Source of the DNA: Trichinella spiralis
Taxonomy: Eukaryota; Nematoda; Enoplea; Trichinellida; Trichinellidae
Direction of reading: 5' to 3'
DNA length: 64,000 nt
Assembly: GCA_000181795.3 (NCBI GenBank)
Contig: CM012955.1
Location: 5,208,524-5,272,523 of the forward strand
Below, piece by piece: positions 12,985 through 27,000 of this stretch. Every line of letters starts with the position of its first letter. Within the stretch, counting starts at the first letter, position 1. Below the pieces are notes generated by a model. The model worked only from the letters and a program-made list of their open reading frames with translations. It searched no databases and was not told the origin of the DNA. A program made the position numbers and the translations under genes.

Positions 12985-13789
12985 ACTGGGAGGGGGAAAA
13001 TTTGAATAAATTTGTTGCACGTTCAGCATTCATTCTTCTCGGTTGGTGTAATTTCTTCACCCGATCACCATGACCACTATTTTCAATAAGATGATTTTTT
13101 TATGATAATAAAATAAATATTCAAACTGTATTTATCATTTTTACAATTGTAATTTTCGTCGAAAATAATAATTTTTCATCTATTCATTTGGTGAATGTGT
13201 CATTTTTCTCTGTATACTCACCCATTGATTAATTAATATGAATCGAATATTATCATTCAAATATAGTCCATTGCCAACATTTGAAAAAGAATTTGTTTTT
13301 TTCTGAAATAAAGACAAAAGGCCAGTTACTATAAATAATAATAATTTTCTATTTATTCTTCTTTAAGCATCATCGATTGAAAATGACACTTTGCTCTTTG
13401 TCTCTGCTTGTGTGCAATATGTATGTATGAATGTACGTATGTATGAATGTATGTATGCATGTATATGTGTGTGGTGACGTCGTCGTGCTATCGCATGCAA
13501 TCAATAGAAACAAAAAATTCTTACTTCTTGAAATGGAAAATTGTTCAGCATCTTTTGCAACTTTTTTTACATTTCGTTGTTATTAATAATTTCTTTTTTT
13601 TAATGCAAATATTTCCAAAACCCAAAACAATACAGTATTCTGTAAAGTAATGATAATAATGATTGATTGATTGATTGAATGGGGAAAAAATTATTATTCT
13701 GCTTAATTATGAGAAAAGTGAATGAAAGAAATGTGATGGATGATAAAATTGTAAAATTAAAATCACCATTATCCTTGTTATTCTCTGGA

Positions 13790-14060
13790 GATGTTGATCC
13801 GCCGACGGTGGTGTGTGGCCGTGTGCAAAGCTGCTGTGTGCTGATTTGTGCGAGTTAATTTTCGTGGGATGGTTGGCGCTAGTAGGTCCGCGGCAGTGTG
13901 ATCAATAATACCCCCGTACATCTATATCTATTCAATTTCTCCTACTTTGTGCGCCAGCTGCGTGAGAAGTTTCTGACTGACAGCCGGCGCAGGCTTCTAC
14001 GCTTTGTCACAGCTCACACACCCGAACGGCAAATGTTGGAATTTAAAATTTAAAATTCAC
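13790..14060 (+). other. GC-rich pocket with possible exon
   Basis: An isolated GC-rich patch in AT-rich DNA. The plus frame from about 13889 to 14056 reads through RQLREKFLTDSRRR and LLRFVTAHTPER to a stop, without an ATG and without a strong acceptor. It could be a lone exon, a promoter island or decayed coding sequence. Confidence 0.2.
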
Positions 14061-17000
14061 CGGAATTGTGGAAGAAATTTTCAATAATCGTGTGGCTTTT
14101 ACGAAGAATTCTGACCGATTGTAGATTTTTGTTATCGGCAGTTTCAAAAATTGCTAACATTTGATAGAACAAGCACTCGAAGCGAGCAAAGCAACAAGCA
14201 ACTTTTGAAGCAACAACTTTTTTGCTATTTATTCTATTTTTGATCTTCTCCTCGCATATACATGTAGCTTAACATGTATATACATACATATATATATATG
14301 TTTGTGTGTGTGTGCGTCCCTATACTTTTTTATGAGCTGTGGAATGTTACTTGTTGAAGATGTTATTCAAACTCAACAATGTCAACGTTGCATTTGAACA
14401 TATCTACTACCACCATTTCAATAGATGAACAAAGAATACATTTTTAGAGCGAGAAAATTTAAATTTCCATTACAGCAAAACGAAAAACAAAGCAACACAA
14501 AAAAACATACCTCACGTTATTATTGTTATTGTTATTGATCAGATTGGCGTAAAGTACAACTATTATTATTATTATTATTACTGTAGAATTATGCAGGAAT
14601 GCCTGCTTTTTTATGATCATCATCATCCATTTGTTATAAACGGATGAGCTTGAAATCGTCCTGCTCGATACGGCGCGAAGCATATCACGGCGTTGTTGTC
14701 AACTCTGGTCAACTGTCCAAAGTAAGCTTTGCTTATTTATTATTAGTATTATTATTTTATTTCTTCAACTTTGAATTTGAATGAAAATCTGAATCCAGTT
14801 TCCACCTTTTCTGCAATGACGATCACATGCACAACAGAAAAGCTTTTTTGACAATTTTCAACTTGACAACAGACATCAATTTGCATATCATACACGTTAT
14901 GGTTGTTTTTTTTTCTTCTGAAAAATGAAATAAGAAAACAATAATTTATTCTATTCGGTACGAATGTATGCCTATATATCAATGCATTGATGCAGTGGAA
15001 ATTGCGATGGAGTTGGTTGATTTGAACACAACAAGTTTGTAACATATTTATGACGAGCGTACTGTATTGATTTCAAATTGAATAATTCAACAATAATCGT
15101 TCAGTTTATTCGAACAAATGAAATTGTACAATTCTAATTTTGAAACTGCACAAAATCGTTTATTGAATTTATTCATATTTTTTGGTACAAGTAGTGTAGA
15201 ATTAAAAAAAGTAAATCCGATCTTGCTAGCATGTGATATTTGTAATTTTATTACAGTCCATGATAGCTGTTTTTCATATTTAATTTCATTTTACAGCCCA
15301 ATGACATAACGCATATAATGTACATGATCTTTTTCATCGCGACAACAGTTGGTTGGCAATAGTTGTAGTTGTACACTTGAACTTTCAACAAACTTCAATG
15401 CAGGATTACGAACAAGGATTGAAATATATACCAAATGCACATTGTGCGTGTGTGTGTGTGTGTGAACAATTTTTCTATTCATTTATATAATAATCTGAAA
15501 TATTTTATTATATAAAAAATAATGCACATAATGTGTTTCATGAGATATTATTTGAATAGAAAAATATCATTATATATGTGGCCATTTATACTTTGTGTGT
15601 GTGTACATATTGTTGTTCCATTGTTTTCATATTGGGCAAATTTGATTTTAATTTCATTGATGCAGTTGGTCAGCTATTGAGATTATTCTATTTTATTACT
15701 TTTCAAGAATAATACATTTCAATTTCATCATCTTTGTTCTGACATTTGTTGTGTGCATGGATGCATGAAAGCACCGTCAGTTGTGTTTTTGTTGTTCAGC
15801 TAGCCGCCTAATATAGATAGATATAATATATAGATTGGATTGATAATATACGTGACAGATGGACAACTGATTCGCTTGTCCAGACGTGTGAAGAACATCA
15901 GTATGCAAAGAATAGTATATGTTCATTTTGAAATCAATATCTTCATAAATGGCAGGCATATTTATCTTTTCCATAAAACAAATAAGTGAAAAAGCATATT
16001 TTTAGATGATGATAATGAAGAGGAATAAGAAAAGAAAAAATATATATATATAAATATTTCATTTGACTATTTTGTTATGTCAATGTTGCAAAAGAATAAG
16101 AGAATAAGTGAGTAAGTGAGAGAAAGAGAAAGAGAGAATTTTTAGTTGTGAAAGTCGGAAAATTAAGAAAACAACAACCACGCTCAACTTTATTTGTGTA
16201 ATTGAGATCTTCGAATGACACTTCTTCTTCGACTTCAGATCAATACCATACGCCACTGGTACATCTTATTAATTAAAGGAGAGAAAAAAAATTTCCCTTT
16301 TAAAAATATTTTTATAATAAATTTACGAATGAGAATATGTTATTGTTTTGAAATTCCGACAAAAAAAACAATAATAATAAACATTTGATGATCGGGTTAC
16401 TTGATTTTCCATATGCAAATTTTTTCAACAATTGTATTAAAAAAACAAAACAAAAAAATAAAATAACAACGATATTACTGTATCGAATGAGCAGATTTGT
16501 GTGTGTGTGATACAGGTTGTGTAAATTTTAATAGAATTGTTGTATTTTTCCGAAACGTCAATGTACTGTGTTATTGCTTGTAATGAACAACACTGTGCAT
16601 ACAGTGGTAGCGAACAAAAGTTCCGCCGTTGTGTAAATACTGTTTTGATTTGACGTTAGCTTTGTCATATTCTTCTTCTTCTTCTTCGGTGACGTGTTGG
16701 ACAGATTCTGTTCGCTAAATTTGATTCTGTTACAATTTGAAAATCAAACCAACATTTGATATTTTATTGTTATCATCTGATTGTCAATTAAAAGGGCATT
16801 ATCATTATTATTATTATTGTTAAATATTGTTATTATTATTATTATTGTCGTCTGACTGCGTGTGTAGTAGAAATTGCACTATTCAATTTGACGATATTAT
16901 TATTATTATTATCATTATTGTTATTATGCACGTTTCAGATCGTGCGCTATTAAAATTTTTAGTGTGATCGACCGACGTCAGAATTGTGTCATTTAGAAAA

Positions 17001-20000
17001 TGTTAACCGTAGTAAGTAGTGTATATTTTATGATATTTTTTTTTCTTAATATATATCTTATTCTTCTCTATTTATAATATTCTCGAACGGAAGTGGTTCA
17101 AGTTGTTATTCTATTCTTATCTTATCTTATCTTTTACGTACATCATGCTTTATCGAGAACAATAATGGAAAAGATTTTCTCGTGATTATGTAAATGAATG
17201 TATCGTTTCGAACAGTTCTGTATATGATATGTTTTCATTATTATATATATATATACATATAGTTTTTTTGTTCTGTTGTCAAATTGCTAATTTAAATAAT
17301 TGATAAAGTGAAATTGGTCGACAGTGTGAAGTTGTCCTATTGTTCTGTCAATGTTCAACTTTCCATTTCACTTATTCATTTATTGACTTCACTTGACGCC
17401 TTTTGGCTGGCCGGTTAAGAATAACTTTGAAAGCGCAGATTGATCGGCAAATCGTGGGTGGTGCGCGTGTAAAATTGTGTTCGTGGTCGATCGAATACAA
17501 ATCCCCTTGACTGGAGTGCATCTTAATTAATAACGAGAAAAAAAAGTCAAGATTTTACACTCTAAATCTGTCCAATTTTTCTGCTCATCGGTGATGTTTA
17601 GCAGATTTGATTTTTGTACGGATAAGCATGCTTCATCATCATCATTGTTCGTCGGTATTTGAATGAAAATATTTCCATTACAATTTGTCAGTATTATTGG
17701 AAGCATGGGATAAAAGTTTGAATCACTTTTTCATCACATGAGAGTCAGTGAATAATCTTATCCACGTTGTTGTTGTTGTTGTTGTTGTTGTATGCACGTT
17801 GATTTCCATACAGAGATAGTTTGTGAAAGTAGTAAAGTTTTTTTTAATAAAATATCCTTTACAAACGGAGGGAATGGATAAAAAATTTTCATTAATGAAA
17901 TCATATAAACTACCATGGATGTATGATAGAAATGAAAAGAAGAAGAAAAAGAAAGAGAAATGGCGTGTTCAATGTCAGTATGTTTGTCAAGAAAGCAATC
18001 AATGCTGAACATCTGAATAATAATGAGTAGCAGTTTTGCTTTTTGATAAGAAGATAAGGGGAAGGTGCTTTTGACGTTTTCAAAAGGGAAGATTAAATTT
18101 CTTTCAAATCGTCATCAATGACTGAAGAAGAAAATGTGAAAATATATCAGAAATTATGATGATATGTCCGTCCGTCTTGTCTTGTCTTATCTTGTCTTAT
18201 CTTCTCTACACTACACTGACTTGCTTGTACAAGTCATTCGTCTTTAATTAATTCAATGCGTCTTCTCGACTTGTTGCTTTCTGATGAGGTGAATTTTTAT
18301 GCAATTATTATTCTTACTTTTTTTTTCTTTCAATTTTAAGCTTAAATGATAACTTGTATAGTATCGTCATTATAATTTAAACCTGTTCAATGTTGATAGT
18401 GAGAGAAAGCTGATTTAATTAATCAGGACAAATTGTTGAACAAAGAAAAACGCTCAGGCTTAATAGTGAAAAATTTTAAATAACTTCTAATTAACATCCC
18501 ACTACTGGTTCTCTGGTCTTTCTCGTGTAAAATAAATATAATAAATGCTATTTTCCATTTTCTCATTTTTGTCATTTTCAATTTCAAAAAATTCTGTTTA
18601 CTGTAAAATTAATACAAAATAATTGTCAATAGAATGGAAATTTTTCTAATAGATTGGTTTACCGTTTGAATTTAAGTTACAAGTAGATGTTTGCTAATTG
18701 AAAACGAACTACTTGCTTATGTATATTCTCTGTGGAACAACAGAATGATTTATTACTTTGAAATGTGTTTGATAATACTCTTGAAATTAGATACCATTAC
18801 GCAAAACGACATCATCGTTTGTTGTTTGTGTTTGTGTATCTGAAGCTTTTATTGTTGATAAATTTATGCCATTTTTGAGAGCTATTTTTGCTTGCAATAA
18901 TTTTGAAAGATTAATAATCGAACTGCACACCATTTCTACCAAATAAGCATACAAATCAGAATTCAATCTTTACAAAATGACGTGATAAACAATTGGATTT
19001 CTCTTGCCCAGAAAATGATTTATTTCTTTGTTCAATTGTATCGAATTTTTTTCTGTTCTTTTGTTTTTAATTCTTCTCAATATACTGAACCTTTTCCTTG
19101 AAATAAATAAACTACACCTGTATTATTTACTTATTGTACATTTTTATTTATAATTTACAAAGCTAATTCGATATTTTTTTTCACACTTTGTCGATGGTTG
19201 TACTTTAATTGTTCAAAAAGTTAGCATATTATTAATCCAAATTTGTAACTTTGATCAGCTTTTTTCAATCTAGTGTTGTTGTATTCATAGTTTTTGATTT
19301 AATTTTTTTTGTTTTGCCTCTTTTGAAGCAAATCTGTGCTATTTGGTTCGATTTTATCGCTTACGAAGCACCGTTCGTTCACCTTTGTGCGGTAAAATGA
19401 TTGGTCAATCATTTATTTCATTTTTTCAATTATTGTTTTTTGTTTGTTTTTTTACTGTTTTTCCAGTTTACGATATCAATGTGATTTTCAGGTTTGAAAA
19501 AGTGATACACAAAAATATTGTTTTTTTTTGTTTACATTTTTACTTTCTCAGGTCTTTTTTTTCGACAAAACGAACATTCTTTCATGTGCAGAATTTTTTT
19601 TACAATTATGCAAAGCGTAACAAAAAGGATATTGAAATTATTCGAACAGAGATGACATTCGTTCCGCGTCTGTTTTATTAGTAGCATCGATTGCGTGGTT
19701 TTGGATTTTTATTATTAAATTTACTGGTCAGCGAACAATCGAACAAAATTGTCCCGTTGAATTTTGTTATCCAATAATTTGCATATTATCTTTTATTAAT
19801 GTGAACGTTAAATTTAGCATAATTAGATTGTGAAAAACCTTTCTCATGTACGTATGCACGTACAGGTTTGTGTTTAACATTGTTTGGCTGATTGATAAAT
19901 GAATTATTTTTTTTCTGTGCAGACGTTTAATTTGTTTAAACATTGCACTGTTTATAACCAACGCTTATAAGATGCATTATTGTGGATTAATATTTGTGGG

Positions 20001-20530
20001 TGACGTAAATTTGATGGGTGTAAAATGGAAAAAAAATTCAGTAGTCTTCTTGCTGTCTGTTGGCTTCAATCTCTGAACATTGAAGTTTAGCGGGCAAAAG
20101 TAAAATTAAAAAAAAAAGAAAAAAGTGCACGCAGTATGTTTGGTGGTGGTTGGTCGAGAGGTTTGCTGATTAGCTGTTTTGTCTGTTGGTTGGTTAAACG
20201 CTTTAAAAGGGAGGATTGATTTGCGCCTCGTTTGCTCAACTCTTGTCCTGTAAAACACCGCCAAGCGAGAAAAATCGCAGGTTGTTTTTGCACTGTTTGT
20301 CGAAGTGTTGAAGGTGTTTTTTTCCGTTCGTTGTATATTTTATTAATATTCGTGGAGCTGTTTTCATCGCCGAGCATTTGAATATATATAATATCTATAG
20401 CTCGTACAATTGCAAGTCGATCAGCATTCACAAATATCCGCAACCAAAAATTTCAAACACAGCCAACATATACATATATATATATATCGTTTGTTGTTGT
20501 TGTTGTTGTTGTTGTGGTTATTTTTCATTT
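14060..20530. other. Gene-poor AT-rich stretch upstream of the R7BP-like gene
   Basis: No supported exon. Features are microsatellites: TATG/TATA near 14278-14300, ATT near 14560-14580, GT near 15449, TTA/TTG near 16808-16925, CTTAT near 17114-17132, TTG near 17768-17790 and CTTGT/CTTAT near 18176-18200. The final few hundred bases (20080-20450) are less AT-rich and probably form the promoter and 5' leader of the next gene. Confidence 0.5.
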
Positions 20531-20537
20531 ATTGTTT

Positions 20538-23500
20538 ATGAACGAAACATACAAGCGGAAAAATGCTGACCAAGAACAACAACAACAACAACAACAGTTG
20601 ATGATTATCGCAAATGTATGTGAACAAGCTTTGTATTTTTCACTTCTGCCTGTGAATATGTTGTTTTTATTTTTAATATATTTTTTATTTTAAATAATAT
20701 ATTGGCTTTGATTTTCAGTTGGTGCATGAAATTAATCACATGGTAGCGTCGTATAAAAATATGGTCCAGTCAGTTGGCACACACTCCGATTCTGTACATT
20801 TGCGAGAAGATTTGCAGCATCTTAAAGAGCAGTGCCTGAGAACTTGTGATAGCGCCAAGAATTGCATACTGCCGCAATTGAAGAGGTGAGTTATTATTAT
20901 TTTTGAATAATAATTTAACTATTTTTTTAAATATTGAAAATAGATTGATAGTTTTGATTAAACGTAAGGTTGGTAAATCAAATCCGAATGATCAGAACAT
21001 GTACAGTTAAACGTGTGATGGTTAGCTGAGGGGGTGGAAAATTTTTTCGACAAATCCCACTGACCGACGGCGGTTGTTGTTATTGATAAAGTTTAAGAAA
21101 TTTGAATCCAACGCCCGCGACACGTCTGTCTTGAGATTCGGCTCGTAAGCTTCCAATTTCCTCCAGGCTGGCCGCCAAATTGGATTAAGTAATCAGCATT
21201 TTGGCCTTTGCTTTATCTTAATTGAAATTCTCCTTCGACGAGGCATGGCTAACATCAGTAGCATTAGCACACAGTGGTCAAGTCGAATGTTGTAGTCTTT
21301 ACGGAAAGAAAAAGCCATAAATTGTAGAATTATATATATAAGAAACTGTTTGTTTATTGTTTCGACTTGAATTTATGCAGGTAGAGGTAATTATTTGCAA
21401 ATTTAAATTTTCATCAAATCATTATTGGTAGTAGTAGTAGTATTAATTGTGGTTTATTTAAATTGTTATCATTTAATCAAGATGATTTATTCAAAATTTG
21501 AAAAAAAAAATTTCTTTGATCGATACATCCATCCATCCGTCGTACATGATTGAAATATTTTTCTAAAATTAGCATTGAATAATGTGATTAAACAAATGCT
21601 GAAGTGGTGGTGGTGGTGGTTGTGGATTTTTTTATCCCCCATTTTCCTTCATCTCTCTCTCTTGGATCGGCCAAATTGCTCTGAATATTCTCAAAAATTG
21701 AACAAACAGCCTGGTTTATTTATTTTTCAATTGATTCAATCAGCCAAAGTCACTCGGGTTGAACATGTTGAAAAATTTGAATAATTGCCATTTTCTTATT
21801 TGTTTCCTATTTTTGAAAAATTCAATTTCAAATTGCCTCCTCAAAATGAGCAAAATTGCCATCTTTGCCATATTTCTCGTCGTCGTCGTCGTCGTCGTCG
21901 TTCATCACTGCCCCTGTATGAACGACGGTTGTAGGTGTACTGTGGAAATGCTGGCATTGGTACAATTTTTTGAAATTGGAGGATTACAAATTGCAATTGA
22001 AATTCATTGAAAAACACAAAAAAAATTGAATGTGAGCAAAACAGAAATAATTAACGCGTGAAATGCTTTCATATTTGATTTGTTGTTCGATTTGCTTTAA
22101 AAAATAGACAAAGAAAATCATATTATGATCATGTATATGTTGCTTGTCTGAGTGCTTTTTATGCAAATGTTCACTGTTGAATATACATTTGCTGAAGATT
22201 GTGAGCGTTGTTGACTGCGATGATGCTATTTGACCGCTTATAGTTACTCAGTTGTTTTTTGAATTTACAATTTCAATTGATATTTTATTGTTACACAAAA
22301 TAAATTTATTTTAATTTATAGTGAAACCCGTGAGCCGTGTCATAGCTCCGAGTTCACGAAACATGCCAATCAATTCATCGGGTCTGTTAACCTGTTTATC
22401 ATTGAAATGAGGCGGTGCAAAAGTCTGTGCAGCCGATTTGTCATTTCACTAGGTAAGAATTAACGATATTTATTCAATATTTCAGACCATTTATTTACAA
22501 CATCTTTTATTTTTTTATTTTATCAAAGTTAACAAACAATTTTGCAAAAGAGGAGAATATTTATTTATTTTTCATCATTTTTAACACTATAGCATCATAT
22601 TCTTTCTAATAATAATAATAATTGATATAAATAAATGTGCATCTATATTTAATTGTTCATTTTTCAAGCAATCGAACATGAATATACTGTTAATAATAAT
22701 GGTTTTTTGATTTATTGTTGAAGTAATTTTTGAAAAAAATAAATCGATTAAAACTAGCTGCACAATATTGACAAAAGGTTGTATTTATTCTCAGTTTAAT
22801 TTTAGAAAAGAAATATTTCCTTTCAACAATTGTTGCAATTCTTTCATCTACTGTGTGTTTTTATTTTCCAATTTTTCAATTAAATACGTAATCTGTATTG
22901 TTCGAAAGGTGATGATGTATTTATCATCATCATCATCATTGTTGTCGTCGTTATTATCATTTTAATTATTAGTAATTGGAAAATGATAATTGGAATTTTT
23001 CACATTTGACAAAGAGTATATAATATTTTTCATAACGTGAAAAATTCCATTTTTACATGTATTTTGGGATAATGATTATATGATTATTTTATTATCGTAT
23101 CGTATCGTATCCTACCTTGTATAGGGGTTTTGAAAATCGATAGAAAAGAAAATTATTGTCCATTGAATAAAGTGAGTAGTGGAAAAATTGAGTGCATTGC
23201 TTGAGAATATTATAAATGCAAGTAATCAATTTTGTGTGTGTGTGTGTGTGCGTCTTGTGCAGCTTTCAATTTATTATAAGCAGGCTGGAATTATTATTAT
23301 TATTATTATTATTTTTCAACTTTTTCTTTTTTTCTACTCGACTGATTACTGGTGATGAAGAAGCAGATGTTCGACAATTGTTACCAATAGTCGAAAATAA
23401 GAGAAAGCCTTTGAATCACCAAATCCGTGTGACGACTTTTGTTTTTTATTCAAAAATATGCTTGCTGACTGTTGAATTTTTTCTGTGCACTGTTTAACAT

Positions 23501-24023
23501 TGACATTATCCGTCAGCTGAATTGAAAATTAATCTGTTGTAATATTTTTAATAATTAACTTTCTCTTCCATTTTTTTTTCTCCTTCAGATTCTCACGCTG
23601 CTACTACGGCGCCAGAAAGCAGCACAAATGCCAGTTCGACAATTCCTGCCGACGTATCCCGGTGTTCGAATGATTCGTACCAAAATTGCAGCAGTGTGGA
23701 AATGGAAAAATTTTCCAGGTCTGTAGTATGCGTATGTTGTGGATAAATTTGTTTTTCAATTTCGATAATCTTCTACAGGGATCTTGCAGAAGCGGAAGCG
23801 ATTTTAGAAACTCTAGAAAATGCAATAACAATCCACTTTTCAACAAGTATGCAGTGCAATTTTCTCCAACTGATGAATGAATGAATTGGAATTATTATCT
23901 TGTTTTTGCTGTAATTTTTCAGGTAAAACTGATCCGGATAAGCATGTCGTCAACACCAAATCAAGGCGTAGAAGCTGGAGAATTGGAAAACTGTTTGCAA
24001 ATTTCAAAACAAGTTATGCATAA
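20538..24023 (+). CDS. R7BP-like regulator of G-protein signalling binding protein, six exons
   Basis: Exons 20538-20615, 20719-20885, 22322-22452, 23589-23718, 23779-23846 and 23923-24023 join in frame to 224 residues (675 bases including stop). The product resembles R7BP (RGS7BP), a syntaxin-like helical adaptor that binds the R7 RGS/Gbeta5 complex and brings it to the membrane in neurons. Matching blocks are the first helix (LVHEINHMVASYKNMVQSVG), a Cys-rich helix with FIIEMRRCKSLCSRF, an acidic-polar linker, a helix EMEKFSRDLAEAEAILETLE and a basic C-terminus KSRRRSWRIGKLFANFK. I chose the ATG at 20538 because it gives a Gln run in the frame that continues; the ATG at 20563 reads the same CAA repeat as Asn and stops. 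Vertebrate R7BP ends with palmitoylated cysteines; this one has none there. Confidence 0.72.
20577..20597 (+). repeat. (CAA)n coding repeat, poly-Gln near N-terminus
   Basis: A pure CAA run in exon 1 of the R7BP-like gene encodes about eight Gln residues from residue 14. It follows a non-coding TTG run at about 20488-20515, so the locus holds two complementary triplet repeats about 60 bases apart. Confidence 0.7.
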
Positions 24024-27000
24024 AGAAAAAAAAGGAAAAGGCTAAAAAACGAAATGGAAAATTGTTTTTCTCACTTGCCTTTCAGACTTTATGGTGCTTG
24101 AAGGGAGAAATTATTATTATTACTTTTTTTGTATGTCTGAATTTGAAATATTTTTTTAAAAAATAAAACAAGCAAAACAATAAATGGAGAATAAGAAACA
24201 AATGCTGTGCTCACCTTATTTATTTATTCATTTATGCTTTAACTGATGGAAATTAATGCTTATAAATGGAGGTGTGAAGAAACGATTCTTGCTTGCTTGT
24301 GTTGGTGGAGATTATTATGGCAGACCGCGTTATTCGGAAGCTGGAATTTTGCTGTTCGCCAAATTATCAACAGCAAAATAACCGTCTTCCAAATAAAATG
24401 GCGCCGATCAAGCATGCAGCAAGCTTGCACGAGCAAAATTATTTTCCAACAAATTTCCAAACGAGGCTTTTTCATTTTACAACACTGAACTTCTTTCTCA
24501 TCAATCAAACTATATCAGCTAATCTGAAATCGACTGAACAAACACGAGCAAATAAACAAACAAACAAAATTTTTCTGCGAAAAAATAACAAAATTACGAA
24601 AAAGATCAACAACAATTGACCAATTTGTGCAATAGAACAGTATACTTTATTTAATATTTTATTCATAATTAGCAACTTTTTGATTGTCGAAATATCATAT
24701 CATTCATTATACATAATATTATCATTATATATATATCACTGACAGACTCTGATAAGAGAAAAATAAAACTTTCATCTTCTTTGATTTAGCATTCATTAAT
24801 CATTTACTACAGTCTGTGCAAAATGTCTGACAATCACTTACTTGAACCGTTCTATTGATAAAAATATCAAGCAAAGCAGAACAAAAAATACAAAAAAAAA
24901 ATCTACCACATTAAGTATTTTTAAATTTCGACAGTTTGGAATAACTTGGTACTGGCTTCATTTTTCCAATGAACAATAAATAATATTATTCAACAGTGTC
25001 AGTTGGACAAATTATTATACCAATAGAATAACGATGGAATCTCTATTTAAAAACAAAAAATACGTAAATCCCAAACTACAATCCAAAACTCAAACTCTGT
25101 ATAAAATAACTAATATTATTATTGGAATATTTGAAAAGAAATTGGTAATTTCAATTTGAATATGTCTGTTAAAATTGTTACAAATTCCACTCAAAAGTGT
25201 TACGATAATTATTTTGAACAAAACAAACATACTTTTCACTTACTGGAAAATTTGCATATTTATCGACGAGACGACGAGTTGAAAATGGACAAGCAGAATT
25301 AGTTGGTATATGGTGAGGAAAAGTTGGAAGTGGAATGAAATTAAATTTTTAAACGGCCAATAGAATTTTTCAAAAGCGAACAACCAAGCGGCAGTCTGCC
25401 TGTTGGCGTTCCGTGGTCTTAACTGGATTGAAAACTGAAAAATGACGACGGCGACGGCGACGATTGGAAGCATATATGGAAAGCAATGAAAAGCACGGCC
25501 ACAGTCGTCACTGGCCGTATTATGCACAACTTGGCCTGAACTGAACGACGCGTAGTGAACCGTCTATCGTTGCTTAGCGACAACGCTGGCAACAAGCACG
25601 CACAACAAAAACACAAAGCTTCAAGTAAGCCGGCGGCCATAAGGCGCAGGTGATCCGCCCAACTTTACTAATTACGCCCATATAACGGGAGTTTGATTTT
25701 CACAACACTACCTGAAGCAGCAGCAGTATCTATTCAAAAATGAACCACTAATCAAATCGTTTCAACGTTCCAAGCCGAAAAGCTTTTTCCAGTTGCATGA
25801 TCAACCAACCGTACCGAAAATCACCCCTTCAATATTGCAATCTTCTTACACACACACATACACACAAACAAACAAACAAATATATATATATATATCTTTA
25901 TTTATTTATTTATTTTTCAAGCTTTCAAATTACAATTAAATCAATAATGATTATTCAAAATTAATTTATGCTTTTTTTTGCTTTATTTCTTGTTATAAAT
26001 AAAATTATCATTTGCTGACGTTGCTGTTGTGGTTGTTGTTGTTTAATTGCTGTCTAATAAAACGTAACAACGTAAACGTGTCGAACAAATTTAACGCTGC
26101 ACATATGCGAACAGCTAACTCGCCAGCTAGTCAGCCAGACGTGGAGTAGAGAGAGACTCGAAGTGAAAAAAATAAGCTTTACCCAAAAGCTTGGCTTCAT
26201 TGACTATATTATAATCATTTGAAAATGCAGACAGAAATTGATCCGATCAGGTGCGCGCTAGAAAATTATTCAGCCGCAAGAATTGCTTGAACAGCCAAGC
26301 CAACTTCTCATCTAAAGCGTTAAGCTTTCTTGTCGTATTTGTCATTTATTCTATTTTTTTTTGCTCGCTCGCTTGGCTTTTTTTTAAATTATTCTTTTGC
26401 GTTTATTACCTGAGACGTCTGGTTTCTTCTTTTTATTTCATTTTTTTACAATCTAATTTAAATAATAATTCACTTCGTCATTGCTGTTCAGCATGACAAA
26501 AAGAAATTTTCATTCATGAATACATAAAATTTAACAATTCAATCATACGCAGGCATTTGCATGATAACGGTAAACAAACAAAATTTCCATCAGATTCTTC
26601 AATAGAAATCAATTTATTATTTTTTATCTTTGAAATTGAAATATTTTTTTTTAATTTCGAATCAAATTATTCATAATATTTATTAAAATTTTCCAAAAAA
26701 GTTGTTAAATTAATAAATTTTTTCAAATTCAAACCTGCATATATAATTGGACTATCTTGTCAGTATAATATTCACTATGCATGCACTGTAGTTGTAGTGC
26801 AAAATTTTGTGTTATTTTCAAAAATTTCCCGTCTATTAATTATTTCTACTTTATTCAAATTATGTTATTGGAATGAAATCAACTTTCACTGCTTACCTTT
26901 CATGATGATGTTGATTCGTAAGTAATATAATTTGAACGTAATTATGAGCACCAATTTTTGCAGTACATTTTATACCGAAGAAAACACTTATTGTAATGGA

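Noticed and set aside
19343-19681. 112-codon Phe-rich plus frame
   Set aside because: Composition is that of T-rich background, with no splice or domain evidence.
20563-20601. ATG followed by a poly-Asn run as the R7BP start
   Set aside because: That frame stops immediately after the repeat. The upstream ATG at 20538 reads the run as Gln and joins exon 2 in phase.
24246-24619. Open frames after the R7BP gene on both strands
   Set aside because: They overlap each other in different frames and strands, have no domain, and lie in the 3' flank.
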